Assembly (NCBI RefSeq): GCF_003254705.1
Contig: NZ_QFYR01000006.1
Location: 62,001 to 126,000 of the forward strand
Length of the DNA stretch: 64,000 nucleotides
DNA from: Phenylobacterium deserti
Lineage (GTDB): Bacteria > Pseudomonadota > Alphaproteobacteria > Caulobacterales > Caulobacteraceae
Direction of reading: 5' to 3'
Positions 34,861-43,890 of this stretch are shown here, piece by piece (position 1 is the first letter of the stretch; each line of letters opens with the position of its first letter). A program made the position numbers and the translations under genes. The notes beneath the pieces are model-generated. The model had not been told where the DNA came from and searched no databases. It saw only the letters and a list, made by a program, of their open reading frames with translations.

Positions 34861-35637
34861 TCAGGCGCCCGTCCACTCCGTCTTCTTCTTTTCCTTGAAA
34901 TTCCGCACCGCCGTGCGGAAGTCATTGCTGCCGTAGACCTGCTCAATGAGGTCTTCGATGTCCGGCATGGCGCGGTAGTTCAGGCGGCGCATGGCCTCTT
35001 TGCTCGCCTTCACGGTCAGCGGCGCCTGCGAGGCGAGCTTGTCGGCGAACGCGTCCACCGCAGCATCCAACTCCTCGCGCTCGACCACGCTGTAGAGCAG
35101 GCCAAGGTTCATCATCTCGGGCGCGGTGATCATCTCGCCCGCCAGCAGCATGCGCTTGGCCTGGGCGATGCCCACGTGACCCACGAGGCGCGCATAACCC
35201 CTGCCCGACAGGCAGTTGCCGATGGTGCGGCCGAGCGGCGAGCCGAACTTGGCGTCCGGTGTGGCGATGCGGAAATCGCAGGCGCAGGAGATGGCGACGC
35301 CGCCGCCCACGGCCCAACCCTCGACGACCGCCAGCGTCGGCTGGGGAATCGCTTCCACCGTGCCGATGTACTCGTCCATCTTGGCTTCGTAGGCGACGCC
35401 GTCCCGACCGCTCTCGAAGGAAAGGAAGCCGGTGATGTCGGTGCCCGAAATGAAGGCCTTGCCGCCGGCGCCGCGGAAGATCACGCAGCGCACGCTGCTG
35501 TCGGTGGCGACCGAGCGGCTGATCTCGCCCAGCTGGCCCCACATTTCCATGTTCAGCGCGTTGAGCGCCGGCTGCTGGTCGAAGGTCACCCGCGCGATGC
35601 GGCCGTCCTTCTCGTAGTGAACCTTGCCCTCGCTCAT
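34861..35637 (-). CDS. Enoyl-CoA hydratase/isomerase family protein
   Basis: 258 residues, ATG overlapping the stop of the CoA-transferase gene (ATGA). Crotonase fold: the oxyanion-hole segments KAFISGTDITGFLSFE and EGWAVGGGVAISCACDFRIATPDAKFGSPLGRTIGNCLSG are clear; the usual second catalytic Glu region reads NCLSGRGYARLVG, so hydratase, isomerase or lyase activity cannot be separated. Acts on a CoA thioester produced by the co-encoded transferase. No thiolase, acyl-CoA dehydrogenase or CoA ligase is adjacent. Confidence 0.9.
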   Translation of the reverse strand: MSEGKVHYEKDGRIARVTFDQQPALNALNMEMWGQLGEISRSVATDSSVRCVIFRGAGGKAFISGTDITGFLSFESGRDGVAYEAKMDEYIGTVEAIPQPTLAVVEGWAVGGGVAISCACDFRIATPDAKFGSPLGRTIGNCLSGRGYARLVGHVGIAQAKRMLLAGEMITAPEMMNLGLLYSVVEREELDAAVDAFADKLASQAPLTVKASKEAMRRLNYRAMPDIEDLIEQVYGSNDFRTAVRNFKEKKKTEWTGA

Positions 35638-36818
35638 TCCGCGGCCGCTTCCGGCTGAGCTTGCAGCAGGCCCTTCTCGACCAGCTCTTGGCGGATCTGC
35701 TGGCCGTGCTCATTGAGCAGCGGGGGCGGATAGCGGACCTGTTGCGGTGTCCCGGTCAGCTTCACCGGGAAGCCGAGCGCCTTGAAGGTGCCTTCCACCG
35801 GATGCGGAATGTCCTGCACCATGTTGCGGGCCGCGACGTGATCGCTGTTCACCGCCTGCTCGTAGTCGTTGATCGGACCGGACGGGATGCCGGCGGCCAG
35901 CAGCGCCTCGACCCATTCGTCGACGGTGCGCGTGAGGAAGGTCGGCGCGAGTTCCGCGATGAGCGCCTTATGGTTGGCCACGCGGTCGCTGTTTTTCACG
36001 AAGCGCGGATCATCCGCGAGTTCCTGGCGGTCCATGACTTCCAGCAGCGACAGCCAGAGCTTCTGGTTCGCGGCGCCGATGACGAAATAGCCGTCCTTGG
36101 CCACGACCGCTTGGTAAGGGGCCGACATCCGGTTGGCGGAGCCCAGGCGCGCCGGCGACTTGCCGGTGCCCCAGTATTCCGTGGTTTCCCAGACCGAGAG
36201 GCCGAGGGCGGCCTCGAACAGCGACGCGTCGATGAATTGACCCTTGCCGGTCTTCTCGCGCCCGATCAGGGCGCCCAGGATGCCGTAGCAGGCGAACATG
36301 CCCGCGCCGAGGTCACCCACGGGGATCACGTTCTTGACCGGCTCGCTGTCGGGGAATCCCGTGGCGCTGAGCACGCCGGACATGGCCTGGGCGATCAGGT
36401 CGAAACCCGGACGCTGCGACCAGGGCCCGGTCTGACCGAAGCCCGAGATGCTGGCGTAGATGATGCGCGGGTTGATCTCGCTGAGCTTGTCGTAGCCCAT
36501 GCCCAGCCGCTGGGCCACGCCCGGACGGCCGTTCTCGACCACCACGTCGGCGGTTTTGGCGAGGGCATAGAGCACGTCCCGGTCTTCCGGGTTCTTGAGG
36601 TCCAGCGTGATGCTGCGCTTGTTGCGGTTCAGCGCCAGGAAACCAGGGCTGTCCTCGCCCTTCAGACGAAAGCCCATCGAACGGCGGGTCGAATCGCCGA
36701 CACCCGGGGGCTCGATCTTGACCACGTCGGCGCCGAGGTCACCGAGCAGCATGCAGCAGAACGGGCCTGCCATGACCTGGGAAATATCCAGAACCCGGAT
36801 TCCGGCGAGAGGAAGCAT
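35634..36818 (-). CDS. CaiB/BaiF-family (class III) CoA-transferase
   Basis: 394 residues, ATG start. N-terminal GIRVLDISQVMAGPFCCMLLGDLGADVVKIEPPGVGDSTRR and FLALNRNKRSITLDLKNPEDRDVLYALAKTADVVVENGRPGVAQRLGMGYDKLSEINPRIIYASISGFGQTGPW are textbook for the family; the catalytic Asp lies in PVGDLGAGMFACYGILGAL. Transfers CoA from a donor acyl-CoA to a carboxylic acid, activating it without ATP. First gene of a two-gene operon with the crotonase; a GntR-type site lies 50 bp upstream. Activating step for a carboxylate made by the upstream oxidation enzymes, by inference. Confidence 0.93.
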   Translation of the reverse strand: MLPLAGIRVLDISQVMAGPFCCMLLGDLGADVVKIEPPGVGDSTRRSMGFRLKGEDSPGFLALNRNKRSITLDLKNPEDRDVLYALAKTADVVVENGRPGVAQRLGMGYDKLSEINPRIIYASISGFGQTGPWSQRPGFDLIAQAMSGVLSATGFPDSEPVKNVIPVGDLGAGMFACYGILGALIGREKTGKGQFIDASLFEAALGLSVWETTEYWGTGKSPARLGSANRMSAPYQAVVAKDGYFVIGAANQKLWLSLLEVMDRQELADDPRFVKNSDRVANHKALIAELAPTFLTRTVDEWVEALLAAGIPSGPINDYEQAVNSDHVAARNMVQDIPHPVEGTFKALGFPVKLTGTPQQVRYPPPLLNEHGQQIRQELVEKGLLQAQPEAAAE

Positions 36819-36867
36819 AAGGATACAATCTCCTGGACCGGCGAAGCGGCCTGAAATTTCGGCCAGC

Positions 36868-36877
36868 GTGTATACAA
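36868..36877. promoter_or_regulatory. GntR/FCD-type operator, site 5
   Basis: GTGTATACAA, 50 bp before the CoA-transferase start (minus strand). Confidence 0.6.
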
Positions 36878-37073
36878 GAATGAGTGGGGGTCAAGCGACT
36901 TCCCCCCATCAACTCCACTCCGAATGCCACCGCGAAAGACGTCTTCCGAAGGAAATCAGAGCCGGCGAACGCAGCAGCCTGCATTTAGCGGATTCGTCAA
37001 ATAACGCAGGTCGCCGCTGAAGGCTCCTGTTCCGTGTACGCGGCGTAGCCGTACCTGCTTGTGCGGTTTTCGG

Positions 37074-37083
37074 TTGTATGCAA
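37074..37083. promoter_or_regulatory. GntR/FCD-type operator, site 6
   Basis: TTGTATGCAA, extended by one further matched pair (G-TTGTATGCAA-C). About 190 bp before the amidohydrolase ATG, implying a long leader or a promoter further downstream. Confidence 0.65.
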
Positions 37084-37275
37084 CGCTCACCTCAAGGCCG
37101 GAACAGGTCAGTTTGGGAGGTGCGAGCGGAGTGGCCGAGGTCCGGTCCAGCCGTTTCGCCAGCGCATTCGAGCGCTGCATCGGCGTCCGCAATGACGCGC
37201 TCCACATGCTGTACGCTCATCCGGCCGCCTGTTGCAGCGGGCTGTGAAAACAAGCGTCTGGGTGGAGCCAATATC

Positions 37276-38625
37276 ATGAAGCTGAGCCGACTTCGTCACC
37301 GTCTGGCCGCGGCCGTCGCCGCCGGTGCTTGCGCCCTGGGGCTTGGCTCCGCCGCCCAGGCCGAAACCACCGTCCTGAAGAACTTCACCCTGATCGACGG
37401 AACGGGCGCAGCGCCCGCGCCCAACTCGGGCCTGATCATCCAGGACGGCCGCATCACCTGGGTCGGCCCGGCCGCCAGCCTGCGCGCTCCTGCCGGCGCA
37501 TCGACCGTCGACCTTTCCGGCAAGTACGTGATGCCGGGCCTCATCGACCTGCACGTCCACCTCGGTAACGTTGTCGGCGTCGTCCAGAACAAGAACAACT
37601 TCACCCGGGAGAATGTGGAGAAGGACCTCACCACCTTCGCCAAGTACGGGGTGACCACCGTCCAGAGCATGGGCACGGACGGGGACCTTATCTTCCCGCT
37701 TCGCGCTGAGCAGCGCGCCGGGCGCCCGAACATGGCCCGGGTCTACACGGCCGGCCAGGGCTTGGTGTTCAAGGGCGGCTACGGCGGCGTGCCCAACCTC
37801 AACAACCAAGTCTCCACCCCGGCCGAAGCCACCGCGGAAGTGAACCGCCAGGCGGACAAGGGTGTCGACTTCATCAAGATGTGGGTCGACGACGAACTCA
37901 AGACGATGCCGAAGATGCCGCCGGAGATCACCAAGGCGATCATCGATGCGGCGCACGCGCGCAAGCTTCGCGCCGTGGCCCACATCTTCTACCTGGATGA
38001 CGCCAAGACGCTGGTGAACCAGGGCGTCGACGGCTTCGCCCACAGCGTGCGCGACCAAAAGGTCGACCGGGCCCTGCTCGACAGCATGAAGCGTCGTGGG
38101 GTCTGGCAGATCGCCGAGACCCTGAGCCGCGAAGAGTACATGTTCGCCTATGGCAAGCGCGCGCCCTTCCTTGACGATCCGTTCTTCGCCAAGGGCGTGT
38201 CGCCGGACGTCATCGCGACCCTCGCCAGCCCGCAGCGTCAGCAGCAGCAGGCGTCGAACCCTCACTTCCATGAGCTGCCGCAGTTCCTGGACAACGCGAT
38301 CGCCAACCTTGCCGCGCAAAAGGCGGCGGGCGTGAAGATCGGCTTCGGCACCGACAGCGGCCCGCCGGCGCGCTTCCCCGGCTACTCTTCGCACCGCGAA
38401 CTCGAGCTAATGGTGAAGGCCGGCTACACGCCCGCCGAAGCCCTGCACATCGCCACCGGTGTGTCGGCCGAGTTTCTCGGCTCCAAGGACCTCGGCCTCG
38501 TGAAGCCGAACCGCTGGGCTGACCTGCTGGTGCTGGACGCCAATCCGACGACCGACATCCGCAACACCCGCACGATCCGCGCCGTCTACGTCGCCGGCCG
38601 CGAAGTCCCGAACATCAACCAGTAA
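37276..38625 (+). CDS. Secreted metal-dependent amidohydrolase (imidazolonepropionase-like)
   Basis: 449 residues from the ATG at 37276, preceded by GGTGGAG and opening a signal peptide (MKLSRLRHRLAAAVAAGACALGLGSAAQA). Amidohydrolase-superfamily barrel with H93-x-H95 in GLIDLHVHLGN, a carboxylate/Lys region KGVDFIKMWVDDE, His in AVAHIFYLDD and FAHSVRDQKVD, and Asp in KIGFGTDSGPPAR, a complete metal set. Typical substrates are cyclic amides, esters or peptides (prolidase/imidazolonase branch). Periplasmic. First gene of an operon with an MFS transporter, an FMN oxidase and a beta-propeller protein; may hydrolyse an ester, lactone or amide before uptake. Confidence 0.88.
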   Translation: MKLSRLRHRLAAAVAAGACALGLGSAAQAETTVLKNFTLIDGTGAAPAPNSGLIIQDGRITWVGPAASLRAPAGASTVDLSGKYVMPGLIDLHVHLGNVVGVVQNKNNFTRENVEKDLTTFAKYGVTTVQSMGTDGDLIFPLRAEQRAGRPNMARVYTAGQGLVFKGGYGGVPNLNNQVSTPAEATAEVNRQADKGVDFIKMWVDDELKTMPKMPPEITKAIIDAAHARKLRAVAHIFYLDDAKTLVNQGVDGFAHSVRDQKVDRALLDSMKRRGVWQIAETLSREEYMFAYGKRAPFLDDPFFAKGVSPDVIATLASPQRQQQQASNPHFHELPQFLDNAIANLAAQKAAGVKIGFGTDSGPPARFPGYSSHRELELMVKAGYTPAEALHIATGVSAEFLGSKDLGLVKPNRWADLLVLDANPTTDIRNTRTIRAVYVAGREVPNINQ

Positions 38626-38648
38626 GGCTGGCGCCCGCGAGCGCACCG

Positions 38649-38672
38649 GGACGCGGGCTCGATCCCGCGTCC
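38649..38672 (+). terminator. Intercistronic stem-loop (possible attenuator)
   Basis: ggacgcggg / cccgcgtcc, 9-bp stem, 6-base loop, no T-run. In the 75-bp gap between amidohydrolase and MFS genes; could tune downstream expression or stabilise processed mRNA. Confidence 0.35.
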
Positions 38673-38700
38673 TGCAAACAAGACGAGTAGGAGACGCCAG

Positions 38701-40050
38701 ATGGCGAGCGCTAGCAAAGGCCGGCCGACTGTAACTCGGCACGTAGTCCTCTGGATGACCGTGCTGATCTACATGATCACCTACATGGATCGGGTGGTGA
38801 TCTCCGCCGCCGTGCCGTCGATCCAAGAGGAGTTCGGCTTCTCGACGGTGACCATCGGGTGGATCCTGGCGGCCTTCCAGCTGAGCTACGCCCTGTTTCA
38901 GATCCCGGGCGGCTGGCTGGGCGACCGGTTCGGTCCACGAAAGGCGCTCGCGGCCATCGTGATCTGGTGGTCCAGCTTCACCGCGTTGACGGCCCTGACC
39001 TGGTCGGCCACTTCGATGATCGTCTGCCGCTTCCTCTTCGGGATGGGCGAGGCGGGGGCCTATCCGATCGCCACCCGTTCGCTGTCGCGATGGATGCTGC
39101 CGTCCGAGCGGGGTTGGGCCCAGGGCGTCACCCACGCCGGCTCGCGTCTCGGCGGCGCGCTCACGCCTGTGCTGGTGGTAGCGATCATCGGCCTCTGGGG
39201 CTGGCGCGCACCGTTCCTGATCTTCGCCCTGGTGGGGATCGCCTGGGCCATCGTCTGGTTCTTCTGGTACCGGGACGACCCCAGCGAACATAGCCAGGTC
39301 AATGAAGCCGAGCGCGAGCTGATCAAGACGGCGCTGGGCCGCAAAACTGGCGGCCCACGCAAAGCGGTGCCCTGGGGCCAGATCCTGTCCAATCCCCAGA
39401 TGTGGCTGCTGGCGGCGATGTACGCCTGCTACGGCTATTCCATCGGCATCTACCTGTCGTGGTTCCCCAAGTACCTCGTCGACGCCCACGGCTTCAGCCT
39501 GGCCAAGATGGGGCTCTACGCGAGCTTGCCTCTGGCCTGCGGCGTCGCCGGCGACATGGCCGGCGGCTGGGTGTCCGACAAGATCATGGAAAAGACGGGC
39601 AATCTGAAGATGGCCCGCCGCCTCGTCGCCATCGCCGGCTTCCTGCTGGCTGGCGCGATGATCCTGATGGCGATCACCTCTTCCGATCCGATGACCAGCG
39701 TGGGCTTCTTCTGCGCTGCCGTGTTCGGTCTGGAACTGACGGTGGGCGTGTCGTGGGCTGTGGCGCTGGACATCGGCGACGAGTTCGCCGGCTCGGTCTC
39801 GGCGGTGATGAACACGGCTGGCAACCTCGGCGCAACCGGCGCGGCGGCGGCGACGGGCTACCTCGTCACCTACTACGGTTGGAACAGCGCCTTCTCCGTT
39901 CTGGCAGGGCTCGCCGCGATCGCCGCCTTCCTGTTCCTGTGGATCGACGCCTCCCGGCGCGTCTACGCGGAGCCGGACGTCACCGGGTCCACCACGGCGG
40001 CCAAGCCGCCTGGCGACGGCCCGGGCGCGGTCGCCTCCGCCGACGTCTGA
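38701..40050 (+). CDS. MFS transporter, anion:cation symporter (ACS) family
   Basis: 449 residues, ATG with GTAGGAG upstream; 12 predicted helices. YMDRVVISAAVPSIQEEFGFSTVTIGWILAAFQLSYALFQIPGGWLGDRFGPRKAL is the ACS-family signature (hexuronate, glucarate, tartrate, phthalate porters). Central loop with PRKAVPWGQILSNPQMWLLAAMYACYGYSIGIYLSWFPKYLVDAHGFSL, also typical. Inner-membrane uptake of an organic acid anion with H+ or Na+. Second gene of the amidohydrolase operon; a second ACS transporter lies at 42510, suggesting two related acids or stages. Confidence 0.92.
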   Translation: MASASKGRPTVTRHVVLWMTVLIYMITYMDRVVISAAVPSIQEEFGFSTVTIGWILAAFQLSYALFQIPGGWLGDRFGPRKALAAIVIWWSSFTALTALTWSATSMIVCRFLFGMGEAGAYPIATRSLSRWMLPSERGWAQGVTHAGSRLGGALTPVLVVAIIGLWGWRAPFLIFALVGIAWAIVWFFWYRDDPSEHSQVNEAERELIKTALGRKTGGPRKAVPWGQILSNPQMWLLAAMYACYGYSIGIYLSWFPKYLVDAHGFSLAKMGLYASLPLACGVAGDMAGGWVSDKIMEKTGNLKMARRLVAIAGFLLAGAMILMAITSSDPMTSVGFFCAAVFGLELTVGVSWAVALDIGDEFAGSVSAVMNTAGNLGATGAAAATGYLVTYYGWNSAFSVLAGLAAIAAFLFLWIDASRRVYAEPDVTGSTTAAKPPGDGPGAVASADV

Positions 40051-40063
40051 GCCGGAGGCAGCT

Positions 40064-41221
40064 GTGAACTGCGCCGATGTTGGCGACCTCCGCCTTCTGG
40101 CGCGCCGGCGCCTGCCGAGGTTCCTGTTCGAGTACGTAGACGGCGGCGCATTCGCCGAGCAGACGATGCGCCGCAATGTCGACGACCTGCAGGGGATCGC
40201 CGTTCGCCAGCGGATCCTGAAGGACGTATCCGACATCAACCTTGGCACGGAGCTGCTGGGCGATGCGGCGGCCATGCCCGTGGCCTTGGCGCCAGTTGGT
40301 CTTGCGGGCCTCTACGCCCGGCGCGGGGAGGTTCAGGCCGCCCGGGCGGCCGAAGCGGCCGGCGCGCCGTTCTGCATGTCCACTGTGGCCGGATGCTCGA
40401 TGGAAGAGGTGCGCGGCGCGGTGCAGCGGCCTTTCTGGTTCCAGCTCTACATGATCCGCGACCGGGGGTTCATGCATGCGCTGCTGGACCGGGCCGAAGC
40501 GGCCGGCATCACCAACCTGTTCCTGACCGTCGACCTGCCGGTCAGCAGCACGCGCTATCGCGACATCCGCACCGGCCTCGCCGGCGGGCGAGGGGCCCTG
40601 GCGAGCATCGGCCGCATGCTGGAAGTGATGCGCCATCCGGCATGGGCGTTCGACGTGGGCGTCATGGGGCGGCCGCACGCCCTCGGCAACGTCGCCGGCG
40701 TGATGCCGCCCGGCACCGGCCTCTTCGGCTTCTTCGAATGGGTGGCCCGCAACTACGACCCCAGCGTCACCTGGAACGACATCGCCTGGCTCCGTGAGCG
40801 GTGGCGCGGGCGCCTCGTCCTGAAGGGCGTGCTGGAGCCGGAGGACGCGCAGGCCGCGGTCGCCGCCGGGGCCGACGGGATCGTCGTGTCCAATCACGGC
40901 GGGCGCCAGCTGGACGGCGCGCCATCGACCATCTCGGCGCTCCCGGCGGTGGCCGACGCCGTAGCCGGGCGCGCCACCGTGCTGATGGACAGCGGGATCC
41001 GATCTGGCCTCGACGTCCTGCGGGCGCTCGCGCTCGGTGCGGATGGGGTGATGGTTGGTCGGGCCTGGGCCTATGCGCTGGCGGCGCAGGGCGGACCCGG
41101 TGTCACCCGAATGCTCGAGATCCTGCGCCAGGAGATGAAGGTCGCGATGGCGCTGCTCGGCGAAACAGACGTCCGAAAACTCGGGCGCGAGATCCTGGTC
41201 AATCGAGGAACGCTGCCATGA
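40064..41221 (+). CDS. FMN-dependent alpha-hydroxy acid dehydrogenase/oxidase
   Basis: 385 residues, GTG start with GGAGG 5 bp upstream. TIM barrel of the glycolate oxidase/lactate dehydrogenase/mandelate dehydrogenase family: RRRLPRFLFEYVDGGAFAEQTMRRN, PVALAPVGLAGLYARRGEVQAARAAEAAGAPFCMST, VDLPVSSTRYRDIRTG, and the active-site His/Arg block VVSNHGGRQLDGAPSTISALP plus ATVLMDSGIRSGLDVLRALALGADGVMVGRAWAYALAAQG. Oxidises an L-2-hydroxy acid to a 2-keto acid, electrons to quinone or oxygen. Coupled by ATGA to the next gene. Consistent with hydroxy acids being imported by the preceding MFS. Confidence 0.93.
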   Translation: MNCADVGDLRLLARRRLPRFLFEYVDGGAFAEQTMRRNVDDLQGIAVRQRILKDVSDINLGTELLGDAAAMPVALAPVGLAGLYARRGEVQAARAAEAAGAPFCMSTVAGCSMEEVRGAVQRPFWFQLYMIRDRGFMHALLDRAEAAGITNLFLTVDLPVSSTRYRDIRTGLAGGRGALASIGRMLEVMRHPAWAFDVGVMGRPHALGNVAGVMPPGTGLFGFFEWVARNYDPSVTWNDIAWLRERWRGRLVLKGVLEPEDAQAAVAAGADGIVVSNHGGRQLDGAPSTISALPAVADAVAGRATVLMDSGIRSGLDVLRALALGADGVMVGRAWAYALAAQGGPGVTRMLEILRQEMKVAMALLGETDVRKLGREILVNRGTLP

Positions 41222-42384
41222 CGTGGAAGACGCTTCTGGCCGCCGGCGCTGCGCTCGGTGCGATCCTGGCCGCGCCAGCGCTCGCGGCGGACCTCGTCCT
41301 GGTGGGCGTCGACGCCAAGTTCGCGGACGTGAAAGGCGCGGCCGGTGATCCGCGTCCAGCGCCGAACGACAGCCTGGTGCTGCTGGACGCCGCGCGCAGC
41401 CCGCCGCGCGTGGTTCGCACGGTGACCGGCCTCGATCATTCGTTGATGGGCCCGCCTCAATCCGTGGCTCTGTCGCCGGACGGCAAACTGGCGGTGGCGT
41501 CGTCGCCAACCAGTTGGGACTTCGCGACCGGTCGGGAGAAGACCGAGACTTACATCACCCTGGCCGATCTGCGTCAGGCCGAGCCGCGGCTCGCGAAGGT
41601 CGAGCTCGGCGCGAACCCAAACGCGGTGATGTTCACGACGGATGGCCGTCGCCTCCTGGTGACCTGCACGGACGGCACCCTGAAGGTGCTCGCGGTTGAG
41701 AACGGGTCGGCCCGCCTGCTGCAGAGCCTGAAGCTCGGCCGTCGCCTGACTGGGCTGGCTGTGACCAGGGATGGCCGGCGCGCTCTTGCGGGCGTCGGCG
41801 GGGAGGGGCTCGCGCTGCTCGACCTGACGGGGGATGAGGTGCGGGTTCAGCCCGATCGCCTCCCGACTGGCCCGTCCTCTTACGACATGGAAGTGTCGGA
41901 CAACGGTCGTTGGTTGGCGGTGACGAGCCTGGCCGGAACACCTGGAGCCGACGGCAAGCCGCGGTCGGACATCGGCATGGTCAGCGTGGTCGATCTTGCG
42001 GCCTCGCCGCGGAAGGTCACGCACCAGGTCCAGACTCCCGCCACGCCGGAGGGCGTCGCCATCTCCAAGGATGGCCGCTGGGTAGTCGTGCTTGCCGCAG
42101 CGGGATCGAACCTGCCGGCGACCAACCCGGCCCACAGCCCCACCGGACGCATTGCGCTCTACGAGAACCGCGCCGGGCAGCTTACGGCGGTCAACGACCT
42201 GCCCGCCGGCGCCGCCGGACAGGGGGTGGTGTTCGCCGCCGATGGCCGCACGGTTCTCGCCGAGTTCAACCTGGACAACGCGGTTGCGGTGTTCCGGGTC
42301 GAGGGAGGGCGCTTGGTCGACACCGGACAACGGGTCGCCCTGTCGGCCAGCCCTGTCGCAATCGCACGGCAGCCTTCACGCTAG
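41218..42384 (+). CDS. Secreted YncE-like seven-bladed beta-propeller protein
   Basis: 388 residues from the ATG at 41218, overlapping the previous stop (ATGA). Signal peptide ending ALAAD. Blades with repeated VALSPDGKLAVASSP, NAVMFTTDGRRLLVTCTDGTLKVLAVENG, LAVTRDGRRALAGVGGEGLALLDL, MEVSDNGRWLAVTSLA, VAISKDGRWVVVLAA and VVFAADGRTVLAEFNLDNAVAVFRV: a YncE/lactonase-like propeller. No heme motif. Could bind or hydrolyse a ligand (lactonase family) or be a scaffold. Operon partner of the FMN enzyme. Function otherwise unknown. Confidence 0.82.
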   Translation: MTWKTLLAAGAALGAILAAPALAADLVLVGVDAKFADVKGAAGDPRPAPNDSLVLLDAARSPPRVVRTVTGLDHSLMGPPQSVALSPDGKLAVASSPTSWDFATGREKTETYITLADLRQAEPRLAKVELGANPNAVMFTTDGRRLLVTCTDGTLKVLAVENGSARLLQSLKLGRRLTGLAVTRDGRRALAGVGGEGLALLDLTGDEVRVQPDRLPTGPSSYDMEVSDNGRWLAVTSLAGTPGADGKPRSDIGMVSVVDLAASPRKVTHQVQTPATPEGVAISKDGRWVVVLAAAGSNLPATNPAHSPTGRIALYENRAGQLTAVNDLPAGAAGQGVVFAADGRTVLAEFNLDNAVAVFRVEGGRLVDTGQRVALSASPVAIARQPSR

Positions 42385-42416
42385 TTCAGCCCGCGCGGCA
42401 TTGACCGCCGCTGATC

Positions 42417-42426
42417 TTGTATGCAG
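42417..42426. promoter_or_regulatory. GntR/FCD-type operator, site 7
   Basis: TTGTATGCAG, 84 bp before the second MFS gene, so that gene has its own control in spite of following the preceding operon by about 125 bp. Confidence 0.6.
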
Positions 42427-42509
42427 CCTCCGTTGCAAGGGCCGGCACAGGCTCATGAGGAAGCGTCGCGGCCGTGTGTGTGCTCGGCCCGCATTCAAGG
42501 AACAAGGGC

Positions 42510-43853
42510 ATGAGCCAGACTGCCGCGATCAACGCGTCAGCGCACCGCGGAAAGGTGCGCTGGCTGCTGGTGATCCTGATCTTCGCCGCTGCTGCGGTCT
42601 CCTATCTGGATCGCAGCAACATCTCCATCGCCGCACCGCTGATGAAGAAGGACTTGGGCATCAGCGACGCCCAGCTCGGCGCCGTGTTCAGCGCCTTCGT
42701 CTTCGGCTACGCCTTCACTCAGCCGTTGGCTGGACGACTAGCCGACCGTTTCGGCCCTTACCGCATCACCGCGATCGGCATCTTCTGGTGGTCGGTGCTG
42801 ACTTCGGCCACGGCTCTGATCCCGGCAGGCTACAGCGGCGCGCTGGTCAGCCTGATCGCGGTGCGCTTCATCTTGGGCGCCGGCGAGTCCGTGATCTTCC
42901 CGGCAGGCAATCGCCTGGTCAGCGCCTGGATCCCGCCGCATGAGCGCGGTCTGGCCAACGGCCTGATCTTTGCGGGCGTCGGCGTGGGCGCCGGCATCGC
43001 GCCGCCGCTGATCACGTCGATCATGCTCTCGCACAGCTGGCGCTGGGCGTTCCACGCGAGCGCCCTGATCGGTCTGGTGTTCCTGGCTGTCTGGTTGCTG
43101 CTGGTGCGCGAAAAGCCCGCCAACCACCCGATGATGCGCAAGGCCGAACTCGACTACATCGAGAACAGCCTTCCTTCCCAAACGGTCGAGCCCGGCGCCA
43201 AGCTTGTGCCCTGGCGTACGATCATCTTCGATCGCCAGGTCGCACTTCTGACGCTGAGCTACTTCTGCTTCGGCTACGTGGCCTGGATCTTCTTCACCTG
43301 GTTCTTCACCTACCTGTCGCAGGTGCGGGGCCTCGATCTGAAGTCCAGCGGCCTCTACGGAACCTTGCCGTTCATCGCCATGGCGATCGCATCGCCCCTC
43401 GGCGGCTGGATTTCCGACCGGCTTTGCCAGCGCACCAGCAAACGGATCGGGCGTTGCTGGCCGGCCGCTATCGGCATGGCCTTCGCGGCGATCTTCGTCG
43501 CTGTCGCCATGACGGTGCAGGACGCGCGTCTCGCCGCTGTGGTGCTCGCCGCCGGATCGGGCTCGCTCTACATCTCTCAGAGCGCCTTCTGGACCCTGAG
43601 CGCTGACCTCGGGAAGGCGTCCGCCGGCTCGGTGTCCGGCGTGATGAACATGGGCTGTCAGCTGGGCGGCGCCACCGTGGCGGCGATCACGCCTCTGGTC
43701 GCCAGTCAGTTCGGTTGGTCGGGCTCGTTCCTGGTGGCGGCTGGTGCGGCCCTCGTGGGGGCCATCGGCTGGCTGTTCATCGATCCCACCGCCACCCTGG
43801 GCGGCCGCGCCTCGCGCCGCGATGCGGTGGCCGGGGCCGTGTCCGCCGCCTGA
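42510..43853 (+). CDS. MFS transporter, ACS family (second copy)
   Basis: 447 residues from the ATG at 42510 with AAGGAACAAGGG upstream; an earlier in-frame start is not supported. 12 helices, with SYLDRSNISIAAPLMKKDLGISDAQLGAVFSAFVFGYAFTQPLAGRLADRFGPYR (GudP/ExuT-type ACS signature), and SQSAFWTLSADLGKASAGSVSGVMNMGCQLGGATVAAITPLVA. Distinct from the transporter at 38701 (limited identity outside the signature), so more likely a different substrate than a fresh duplication. Followed by a good terminator. Confidence 0.92.
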   Translation: MSQTAAINASAHRGKVRWLLVILIFAAAAVSYLDRSNISIAAPLMKKDLGISDAQLGAVFSAFVFGYAFTQPLAGRLADRFGPYRITAIGIFWWSVLTSATALIPAGYSGALVSLIAVRFILGAGESVIFPAGNRLVSAWIPPHERGLANGLIFAGVGVGAGIAPPLITSIMLSHSWRWAFHASALIGLVFLAVWLLLVREKPANHPMMRKAELDYIENSLPSQTVEPGAKLVPWRTIIFDRQVALLTLSYFCFGYVAWIFFTWFFTYLSQVRGLDLKSSGLYGTLPFIAMAIASPLGGWISDRLCQRTSKRIGRCWPAAIGMAFAAIFVAVAMTVQDARLAAVVLAAGSGSLYISQSAFWTLSADLGKASAGSVSGVMNMGCQLGGATVAAITPLVASQFGWSGSFLVAAGAALVGAIGWLFIDPTATLGGRASRRDAVAGAVSAA

Positions 43854-43860
43854 TCGGCAT

Positions 43861-43890
43861 CGGCCCCGGCTTGCGCCGGGGCCGTCTTTC
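43861..43890 (+). terminator. Intrinsic terminator after the second MFS gene
   Basis: cggccccggc / gccggggccg, 10-bp stem with a TTGC loop, followed by TCTTTCT. Confidence 0.85.

Larger units (their letters stand above)
36819..37275. other. 457-bp divergent control region
   Basis: Between the CoA-transferase operon (minus) and the amidohydrolase operon (plus). Holds two GntR-type sites, one near each start. An open frame from 37078 to the amidohydrolase ATG exists but carries no signal or ribosome site and is not considered coding. Nothing else recognised. Confidence 0.7.

Noticed and set aside
37078-37275. In-frame upstream extension of the amidohydrolase
   Set aside because: No ribosome site, no family similarity, contains control sequence; the ATG at 37276 begins a clean signal peptide.
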